5,251 nt of DNA, taken from NCBI GenBank assembly GCA_028822955.1, contig JAPKCL010000117.1:1-5251 (forward strand). The letters are read 5' to 3'. The stretch's first letter is position 1. Each line of letters starts with the position of its first letter. The DNA comes from Candidatus Poseidoniaceae archaeon. Lineage in GTDB: Archaea > Thermoplasmatota > Poseidoniia > Poseidoniales > Poseidoniaceae. The notes under the pieces were generated by a model. The model made no database searches. It was not told the DNA's origin and saw only the letters and a program-made list of their open reading frames with translations. Shown here piece by piece: positions 1-5,251 of the stretch. A program made the translations under genes and the position numbers.

Positions 1-424
1 GAAAGTCTTCATTCATGAATCAAATACTCCTTGGCCAACATTACAACAACTCATAGACAGCAACACCACATTGGTGGTATTTTGGGAACAAGGTGGAGAT
101 GCCTCACACCCTTGGATTCATGATTTCCTAACGCACAGTTGGACGACAAACTTTGCCGAAGAGAATACTGAAGATATGAATTGTGACCTTTTACGCGGTG
201 ATATTGAACAAGAAGTCTACCACATGAACAATTGGTTAAGAGGCCCAATCGGATTGTCTGACCCTTCTCGTGGAGATGAGGCAAACGATGTCGATTTCCT
301 GATTCAACGTGCCCAAGAGTGTTGGCAACAACATGGAAAGCGACCCACCTTTATCGCGGTTGACTGGTGGGAAGATGGAGATGTAGTTGCTGCGGCAAAG
401 GCGATCAATGAACTTGAGAGTTGA
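1..424 (+). CDS. PI-PLC X-domain-like phosphodiesterase, C-terminal part (5' end outside window)
   Basis: The reading frame is open from the left edge (first full codon at 2) to a TGA at 422-424, giving 140 visible residues. The TTG at 71 lies inside the conserved region, so it is not the true start. The pattern matches the C-terminal half of the PLC-like phosphodiesterase superfamily, the single-domain PI-PLC X-type proteins known from plants, fungi and bacteria. Visible residues 11-14 are WPTL followed by QQLI, then a beta strand LVVFWEQ (24-30), a C61...R65 segment, HMNNWL (74-79, matching the family's V-N-H-W/F-like strand), C107, and the hallmark strand PTFIAVDWWEDGDVV (115-129) followed by a closing helix ending INEL. 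Family members cleave phosphodiester bonds of phosphoinositides or related substrates, usually outside the cell. The two catalytic histidines normally lie in the N-terminal half, which is not visible, so activity and secretion cannot be judged. The assignment is by remembered family pattern. It converges on the lhr gene. Confidence 0.72.
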   Translation, partial: KVFIHESNTPWPTLQQLIDSNTTLVVFWEQGGDASHPWIHDFLTHSWTTNFAEENTEDMNCDLLRGDIEQEVYHMNNWLRGPIGLSDPSRGDEANDVDFLIQRAQECWQQHGKRPTFIAVDWWEDGDVVAAAKAINELES

Positions 425-429
425 ACTGA

Positions 430-3400
430 TTAGTTCCAAAAGCGTCGTGTTCGAGCATATTCCATCTCAGCATTGTGAATCGTTTCGAGTAAACCGTCAA
501 TGTTGTTGCGCTGAACTTTCCGTAAGACTCTCTGAGCAGTCGCTTCTCCAATGCCTCGACCCATTAAACAGAGAATTGCTTCATATCCTCGTGACTGAAC
601 GACTGAGGCATTTTTCATCATTCTTGCCTGGTCTTTTTCATCATCAGAATCAACCCAGCCGACTAACATCGATTGCATTCGTTCTGGCGCACATGCAAGC
701 ATCGAACCTTTGCACTTTATGCAATTTTTGATGTCGGTCATTTCAGGATAACGGGCTACACGAAATCGTCGGGTAACTTTGCATTTCAAACAACAAAGAA
801 CAGCCCGTTCATTTGTCAAACGGCTTCGCAGTTGAGTTCGAACCTGCGCACTGTCCCAATTTGGTAAAAGCATGTCACGGCTCGAGTGGTTTGAGAGTCC
901 AATTGGACCAGAAGCCGTAATTTTCAATTCAATATTTCCATTTTGAATAGCACGGAGTATATCCCGTACTCCTAATACATCCATTCGTTCATGAAACAAC
1001 TTAGACAGAACTTCTTCCATAACTACTGTTCCACGGTATTTCCGCAAGAGTGCCTGAAGATTGATTTTACGTGGGTCAACACCATGACGTAAGATTCCAA
1101 ATGTTTTCGCTACTTGGGCAAATCGCCAGCGTACTTGTCGTGAATTTGGTAAAGTCACACTGAGTAGTCCCTCAATCGCATCAGGCGGTGTTTCCATCAT
1201 CCACCCGATTAATTCTTCAGGCGTAACTGCACCTGTTTGCAGAGCAATCCTTGTTGGTTCTACAACCAATCGCCCCCATTTACCGGATTTTGTCGTTGCC
1301 ATCGCCATCAGAAAATGGCCTAACCCTTCATTGATTCGAGAACCATGACATGAGTTGATGACAATGGCATCTTCCCGTTGTTCGAGTGTCATTAATCGGT
1401 CTGTAGGCACATGTCCAGTCGCTTCAATATGAGCCGTAATCGCTTCAGCCATGAGACCCAGCGCCTCATCATCAAAGGGATGTTCAGATAATACGGAATC
1501 TCGGTCAGCAAAGATACCCTCTGTATCAATTGCTTGAGAGTGAAGTACAGCATTTGGTTCATTTTCAAACAAGAGTAGATCATCGGCAATTAGTTGTCGT
1601 AATCGCCCTATGTCTCTTCCAATGGCTTTTGGAACGGGTGGTAATTCTCCCACCCAGCGCGGTGCTTCTGCTTTATCGGATACTGGTGCGACGAGTAACT
1701 CTGATTGTTCGGGGTCAGCATCGATGATGAGCCATGTTCGTCCGGCCATGACAAATTGACGACGACTTCCATCGTCATCTTCACCACTGTCGTTAAGTGA
1801 TAACACAAAGGCTTCATCTACACTTCCTAAGTGACGCCGAGTGACAGCATCTCGAACCCGATACGATTGTTTATCAGGAATCATTGAAAGGTGATTCCCA
1901 ACCCATTGACGGGTTCTTCCAGCTGTTGAAAACCAACCGAGTTTGAAAGGAAGAGGTACAGGGACAGTCCGCTTTTTGAACAGTTCAGGGACTTCTTCAT
2001 CGGGAATGGAATACAATGGTCGCTCGTCTGGAAGGGGTTTACCTTTCTTTAATGCCTCTTCTTGGGCAACGGTGTACACCGCTTTTGGCCACCTGTACCA
2101 TGGAACTTCAGCAGGGTCCGGTGTGAATCGCAGAATCCAACTGTCAGCCAACACGCGTAGGATAGATTCAGTATCGTTTCGAGTCCATCCTTCAAATTGG
2201 GCGACCTTTGCTAGTATATCTGTAGCCTCATCAATAGCGACTGCATTGAAAGAATGCGCCATTAATACCAACTGATTTGCAGCCACAGATAACGGGCGTT
2301 GACGCCATTCAATCGATTCGATCTGGCCAAGCATTGCACGGCGGCCCACGACAGCGCTTTCTGCAATGTCATCGGTATCCCATGACAGTAAGTGTCCTCT
2401 TCCGACACCGCCTAAACGGTGGTCTGCTCGCCCAACGCGCTGGAGCATACGGTCAACTGAACGAGGACTTTTCACTTGAATTATACGCCGGATTTTTCCG
2501 ACATCGATACCGAGTTCAAGACTTGAAGTACACACTAAACCGGACAGTTCTCCACTTCGAAGTTTGTCTTCCATATCTTGACGAGTTCCGGCAGCAAGTG
2601 AGCCGTGGTGTACACCAATCGCCACATCTGGTGCCATGGTTTGTAATCGATTAGCAATGGTTTCAGCGTCACTCCGACTATTGACAAATACCAAACAAGG
2701 TGGTTCAGTTCGTAACACTTCAATGAGTCTTCGAAAACTAGCATGTGCTCGTGGCTGAATATTCATCTCAAGGCCGCCAATTTCATCTTCAGGCAAGGTT
2801 TGAGCACATTCCACTGTTAGTTCTGTAGTTCGGTCTCCTGTTGTAAGCAATGCTTTGCCTTTTTTCGGCGATAGCCATTTTGCAACTTGTTCAGGATTTC
2901 CTACAGTCGCAGAAAGGCCAATTCGTTGAACTGAATGTCCTGAAAGGGCCTCAAGTCGCTCCAAACCAACAGACAATTGCCATCCACGTTCACTTGCTGC
3001 CAAATCATGAACTTCGTCAATGATGACAGCTTGAACACGTTTCAGAAGTTCTCGTAGATTTTTACCAGTGAACATCAATTGAAACGTTTCAGGCGTAGTA
3101 ATCAACAGGTCTGGTGGATTACGAACTTGTCGAGTACGTTCACTTTGTTTCGTATCCCCATGCCTTAGACCTACTTTCAAACCGACTGCTTCAGCAATTT
3201 CAGTGAGTCGACGGTCAACATCTCTGTTTAGCGCTCGAAGAGGAGTAATATAGAGAATAGACAGCGGTTTCCATTCTTCAACTAAGCACCGATGTAACAT
3301 TGGAAGTACAGCAGAGAGTGTCTTTCCTGAACCGGTTGGGGCAACAATAATTCTGTCGCCACCTCCACACAATTCCGGTAAGGTTGTGATTTGAACAGGA

Positions 3401-3471
3401 GTTGGATCCCACCCCTTTGAATGGAGTGCTGCGGCCAATCGAGGTTCGAGGTTGGAAAATACATTAGACAT
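430..3471 (-). CDS. lhr: Lhr-family ATP-dependent superfamily 2 helicase, archaeal type with zinc ribbon
   Basis: Complete gene of 1013 codons with a TAA stop at 430-432. The ATG at 3471 was chosen because it has a GGTGA/GGAG ribosome binding site and because MSNVFSNLEPRL begins just where Lhr proteins begin. The frame continues to a TTG at 3555, but those 28 extra residues look non-coding. Motifs, numbered from this ATG: Q-motif GWDPTPVQ (20-27), Walker A APTGSGKT (44-51), TPLRAL (76-81), TTPE (125-128), DEVH box (152-155), SAT (187-189), LVFVNSR (260-266), HHGSL (288-292), motif V with LELGIDVG (318-325), and motif VI QRVGRADHR (344-352). The Lhr-specific remainder is present: IPDKQSYRVRD, GSVDEAFV, AGRTW, PRWVGELPPVP and GSRINEGLG. 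The end carries a CxxC-x19-CxxC zinc ribbon (C894, C897, C917, C920), an HhH-like segment LMGRGIGEATAQRVLRK (about 969-985) and a terminal TRRFWN. Lhr helicases translocate 3' to 5' on single-stranded DNA, unwind hybrids and are linked to DNA repair. All core catalytic motifs are intact. Confidence 0.95.
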   Translation of the reverse strand: MSNVFSNLEPRLAAALHSKGWDPTPVQITTLPELCGGGDRIIVAPTGSGKTLSAVLPMLHRCLVEEWKPLSILYITPLRALNRDVDRRLTEIAEAVGLKVGLRHGDTKQSERTRQVRNPPDLLITTPETFQLMFTGKNLRELLKRVQAVIIDEVHDLAASERGWQLSVGLERLEALSGHSVQRIGLSATVGNPEQVAKWLSPKKGKALLTTGDRTTELTVECAQTLPEDEIGGLEMNIQPRAHASFRRLIEVLRTEPPCLVFVNSRSDAETIANRLQTMAPDVAIGVHHGSLAAGTRQDMEDKLRSGELSGLVCTSSLELGIDVGKIRRIIQVKSPRSVDRMLQRVGRADHRLGGVGRGHLLSWDTDDIAESAVVGRRAMLGQIESIEWRQRPLSVAANQLVLMAHSFNAVAIDEATDILAKVAQFEGWTRNDTESILRVLADSWILRFTPDPAEVPWYRWPKAVYTVAQEEALKKGKPLPDERPLYSIPDEEVPELFKKRTVPVPLPFKLGWFSTAGRTRQWVGNHLSMIPDKQSYRVRDAVTRRHLGSVDEAFVLSLNDSGEDDDGSRRQFVMAGRTWLIIDADPEQSELLVAPVSDKAEAPRWVGELPPVPKAIGRDIGRLRQLIADDLLLFENEPNAVLHSQAIDTEGIFADRDSVLSEHPFDDEALGLMAEAITAHIEATGHVPTDRLMTLEQREDAIVINSCHGSRINEGLGHFLMAMATTKSGKWGRLVVEPTRIALQTGAVTPEELIGWMMETPPDAIEGLLSVTLPNSRQVRWRFAQVAKTFGILRHGVDPRKINLQALLRKYRGTVVMEEVLSKLFHERMDVLGVRDILRAIQNGNIELKITASGPIGLSNHSSRDMLLPNWDSAQVRTQLRSRLTNERAVLCCLKCKVTRRFRVARYPEMTDIKNCIKCKGSMLACAPERMQSMLVGWVDSDDEKDQARMMKNASVVQSRGYEAILCLMGRGIGEATAQRVLRKVQRNNIDGLLETIHNAEMEYARTRRFWN
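611..638 (+). terminator. Possible oligo-T termination region of the phosphodiesterase gene, inside lhr
   Basis: There is no room for a terminator between the convergent stop codons, which are only 5 bp apart. The first uninterrupted T5 runs on the plus strand after the stop at 424 are at 611-615 and 634-638, with another at 725-729. If archaeal intrinsic termination applies, the phosphodiesterase message would end here, about 190-215 nt into sequence antisense to the lhr 3' end. On the minus strand the same bases encode ordinary helicase residues, so the T runs may be incidental. Confidence 0.2.
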
Positions 3472-3472
3472 A

Positions 3473-3499
3473 CTCTCCTCACCCCAATGGAGAGGGGGT
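3473..3499 (-). promoter_or_regulatory. Interleaved inverted repeats overlapping the lhr ribosome binding site
   Basis: Read on the minus strand from 3499 to 3473, four arms lie in the order ACCCC (3499-3495), CTCTCC (3494-3489), GGGGT (3485-3481) and GGAGAG (3478-3473). The first pairs perfectly with the third (5 bp, 9-nt loop) and the second with the fourth (6 bp, 10-nt loop). The pairs interleave, so the two hairpins exclude each other, and each would bury part of the GGTGA/GGAG site. The pairing is seen directly; a role in controlling lhr translation is inference, and short repeats in a purine-rich leader can arise by chance. Confidence 0.4.
3475..3483 (-). promoter_or_regulatory. Ribosome binding site of lhr
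   Basis: On the minus strand, GGTGAGGAG lies just before the ATG at 3471. GGTGA (3479-3483) sits 7 nt from the start codon and matches the part of the 16S anti-Shine-Dalgarno sequence favoured by archaea. The following GGAG (3475-3478) would be only 3 nt away, so GGTGA is the better-spaced element. This site decides the ATG at 3471 over the TTG at 3555. Confidence 0.8.
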
Positions 3500-3511
3500 C
3501 TCGTCGACCTC

Positions 3512-3530
3512 TTTTGAGTATTTGCAGTAA
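3512..3530 (-). promoter_or_regulatory. Weak TATA-like element upstream of lhr
   Basis: The minus strand reads TTACTGCAAATACTCAAAA here, the most AT-rich stretch of the 80-bp gap before lhr. An archaeal TATA box centred near 3520 would place transcription start about 25 nt downstream, near 3495, giving a leader of roughly 24 nt made almost entirely of the inverted repeats. The match to a TATA consensus is poor, and no clear BRE purine pair precedes it. The alternative is that lhr is read through from the surface-protein gene. Confidence 0.2.
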
Positions 3531-3539
3531 ACCGTGAAT

Positions 3540-3547
3540 GAAGAAAA
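3540..3547 (-). terminator. Possible weak oligo-T terminator of the surface-protein gene
   Basis: Four bases after the surface-protein stop codon the minus strand reads TTTTCTTC. Archaeal RNA polymerase terminates at short runs of T in the non-template strand, but an interrupted T4-C-T2 is a weak example, so partial read-through into lhr is expected. The two genes may therefore share a transcript. Confidence 0.2.
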
Positions 3548-3551
3548 GGCG

Positions 3552-5251
3552 TCAATCATCGTCCTCATAGTCGTCTTCATCATCGTCTTCTTCTTCCTCT
3601 GCCCATTCTTCTTCATCAGAGAAAACCCCTTCACCGTGGTCGATGGTCGTACGTGCTGCAATGGATGCAACACCGATGAGGACAAGTATTGAAGTGATAA
3701 TAAATATCCAGGCGAGTGGACTTTCACGTGGAGAATCAAACCATCCAAAGTATTGACCGTAGGCAATCTCAATAGAATGTTCTGCGCTATTATCGTCATC
3801 ATTCACTTCGACAATGAGGTTATCGTAATCGACAACGACGCGAACACGGTCAACATCTTCTGCGGTCCATGTTGTGCTCACTTTGACAATTTCATCTCCA
3901 TCGATTCCAGCAACACCGACGGTATCGAATGGCTTTTCATCGTCACCTGAATAGAAAGCGACCTTGAACAATGCAGGTGTTGAACCTCCAATATTGATCA
4001 CTTCAGCATTGATCACGATGTTTGAACCAGGTGCAATGTGGTCGTCAGAAAGTGAGATCGACTTCACTCGGAGTTCTGGGCCAACAGCTCCCAACTTGAT
4101 CCATTGGCGTTCAAAGTCCGTGTCATCTACAGCAAGTTCCGGGATTGGACTTGCTTCAGAATTCGAGACGACAGGGAATTGATTTCCTGCAGCATCATAA
4201 CCAGTGACATAAAAGCCAACGAAATCTCCAGATTGTGGCGTAATTCGTCCATTGTCAGTCAAATCGACTGCTCCAGTCCAAATTACATTCTGACCGTCTT
4301 GTTGCATACCTAACAAGGTTGAACCGGCACCAATCGTGACGGTTCGAGTAGCATCTCGCATAACCCAATGTACCATCTGACTCGAACCAGTGAGGTCGGC
4401 ATCTTCAGTTCCATGGAATTCTACTGGGACATAACTGAGGTCATTGTTCGCCGAAATATCGATGATATTGAGAGGAGATATTCGTCGAACTACACGAGGT
4501 GCAGCATCGTCGACAACAACCTGTAATGTGGTTGAAACCAATGTTCCGGTCATGTCTTCCCCTCTTCCAGGAATATTTGTAATTGAGATGAGACATGTTC
4601 GTGTTGGTGATGATTGAAGCGTTGAAGCAGAGGACAAGGGGACTTCAACAGAGAACTCTCCGGAAGAACTGATTGAACCATCGCTCCACATCTTTTCACC
4701 ATCGAACACTTCGATAAGAATACCTACATCCCGAGGAGCAGCGACTGTGCTACCTTCATAGACAACACGGCCTGTAAATGCCAAACGGTCGTCCTTGCGA
4801 ACTCGGCTTCCATCGGCTACAATTCCGGTTCTCGGTTCAGACACATCTTCTACGAAGTATTCCGTCGGCGAGAGCATCAAGTCATTTTCAACTCGGAAGG
4901 TATGTTCAAGTAGCAAAATTTGTGAATCATCCATTGAGCCTCTTTCTTTGAACACTAAGGCAACATCGCCCATTTCTTCATCTGGCCAATCCCAGCCGAT
5001 GACAAATTCAAAGGTAACAATAATCCATGGTAGTCCTGATTCATTTGTTGTTTCTTGCATAGAACTCGTTGTCATCAAGGTAATGAAATCACTTTCAGAC
5101 CAAAACGTATTATTCATTCCAGAATATGAAATGCGTTGTGCGTCTCTCATTGGATTTGGTCCTTCGAAATCAAACACCAATGAAATATGTTCGAAGTCAA
5201 TAGCGGTGTTTGCATCAATAAAGCCAAGGGTAATCACTTGCTTCATGCCAG
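3552..5251 (-). CDS. Membrane-anchored surface protein with Ig-like and CARDB-like domains and acidic tail (5' end outside window)
   Basis: The frame is open to the right edge and ends at a TGA at 3552-3554. The first in-window ATG (5246) starts MKQVITLGFID, which is not a signal peptide, and the codon before it is also sense. It is therefore probably an internal methionine of a longer secreted protein; residues below are counted from it. Residues 1-120 and about 125-245 look like beta-sandwich repeats, the second with an Ig-like pattern. A third (about 250-365) contains GFYVTGYDAAGNQ, typical of bacterial/archaeal Ig-like folds. Residues about 391-496 match a CARDB/APHP domain (LRVKSISLSDDHIAPGSNI ... 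VNIGG-like turn ... VNDDDNSAE). A hydrophobic helix, about 510-531 (LAWIFIITSILVLIGVASIA), precedes R532, giving an outside N-terminus and a short cytoplasmic tail in which 18 of the last 21 residues are D or E. No enzyme motif is visible. Likely role: cell-surface structure or adhesion, by inference. It is followed 80 bp downstream by lhr on the same strand. Confidence 0.85.
   Translation of the reverse strand, partial: GMKQVITLGFIDANTAIDFEHISLVFDFEGPNPMRDAQRISYSGMNNTFWSESDFITLMTTSSMQETTNESGLPWIIVTFEFVIGWDWPDEEMGDVALVFKERGSMDDSQILLLEHTFRVENDLMLSPTEYFVEDVSEPRTGIVADGSRVRKDDRLAFTGRVVYEGSTVAAPRDVGILIEVFDGEKMWSDGSISSSGEFSVEVPLSSASTLQSSPTRTCLISITNIPGRGEDMTGTLVSTTLQVVVDDAAPRVVRRISPLNIIDISANNDLSYVPVEFHGTEDADLTGSSQMVHWVMRDATRTVTIGAGSTLLGMQQDGQNVIWTGAVDLTDNGRITPQSGDFVGFYVTGYDAAGNQFPVVSNSEASPIPELAVDDTDFERQWIKLGAVGPELRVKSISLSDDHIAPGSNIVINAEVINIGGSTPALFKVAFYSGDDEKPFDTVGVAGIDGDEIVKVSTTWTAEDVDRVRVVVDYDNLIVEVNDDDNSAEHSIEIAYGQYFGWFDSPRESPLAWIFIITSILVLIGVASIAARTTIDHGEGVFSDEEEWAEEEEDDDEDDYEDDD

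Noticed and set aside
387..731. Plus-strand open frame of 114 codons running from the phosphodiesterase end into the helicase C-terminus
   Set aside because: It overlaps the intact lhr frame with its zinc ribbon and HhH-like tail and shows no recognisable domain. It is the complement of helicase coding sequence.
242..898. Shared GPIGLS peptide in the phosphodiesterase (GPIGLSDPSR) and in Lhr (GPIGLSNHSSR)
   Set aside because: The two proteins are unrelated in fold, the match is only a few residues, and the surrounding sequence differs. I treat it as coincidence.
1943..2654. Two consecutive plus-strand open frames (1943-2275 and 2277-2654) opposite the middle of lhr
   Set aside because: The minus strand here encodes strongly conserved helicase motifs V and VI, and the plus-strand translations have no coherent domain pattern.
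3473..3499. H-type RNA pseudoknot formed by both arm pairs at once
   Set aside because: The arm order fits, but the connecting loops would be 0 and 2 nt, too short to span 6-bp and 5-bp stems. Two alternative hairpins are more reasonable.
3479..3802. Minus-strand frame of 107 codons spanning the surface-protein end and the lhr leader
   Set aside because: It is a frame-shifted shadow of the acidic tail and membrane segment (K- and M-rich readout), with no ribosome binding site of note.
5244..5246. ATG at 5246 as the true start of the surface protein
   Set aside because: Only five bases lie before it, so no ribosome binding site can be seen, and the following residues are not a signal peptide although the protein has a C-terminal anchor. 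An internal methionine of a longer gene is more likely.
1..5251. tRNA or rRNA genes, CRISPR repeats, insertion sequence ends, toxin-antitoxin or defence modules
   Set aside because: No direct repeat arrays, terminal inverted repeats, tRNA-like cloverleaf or defence-type domains were seen. A lone Lhr helicase next to a surface protein is not enough to call a defence system.

Overview
The window reads as chromosomal DNA of a euryarchaeon, most plausibly a planktonic Thermoplasmatota lineage such as Marine Group II/III (Candidatus Poseidoniia). This placement is an inference from three things. The helicase is an archaeal-type Lhr with a C-terminal zinc ribbon and a TRRFW ending. Its start is preceded by a GGTGA Shine-Dalgarno element of the kind common in archaea. 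The neighbouring surface protein has beta-sandwich domains, a CARDB-like domain, one C-terminal membrane segment and a very acidic cytoplasmic tail. I see no rRNA, tRNA, CRISPR array, insertion sequence or phage gene, and the window is almost fully coding.

Layout. Positions 1-424 (+) hold the last 140 codons of a PI-PLC X-domain-like phosphodiesterase whose N-terminal catalytic half lies outside the window. It converges, with only 5 bp between stop codons, on a complete 1013-codon lhr-type helicase gene on the minus strand (3471 down to 430). Upstream of lhr, on the same strand and 80 bp away, is the 3' part of a gene for a membrane-anchored surface protein (5251 down to 3552) whose start lies beyond the right edge. 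The 80-bp gap carries a strong ribosome binding site, a set of mutually exclusive short inverted repeats overlapping that site, and at best a weak TATA-like element.

Functionally the three genes look unrelated: lipid or phosphodiester hydrolysis, nucleic-acid repair or remodelling, and cell-surface structure. The surface-protein gene and lhr may be co-transcribed because of strand and spacing, but nothing suggests a shared pathway. I do not find a new multi-gene system here. The points most worth a second look are the structured leader over the lhr start, the phospholipase-like gene in an apparent archaeon, the helicase's zinc ribbon plus helix-hairpin-helix tail, and the acidic tail of the surface protein.
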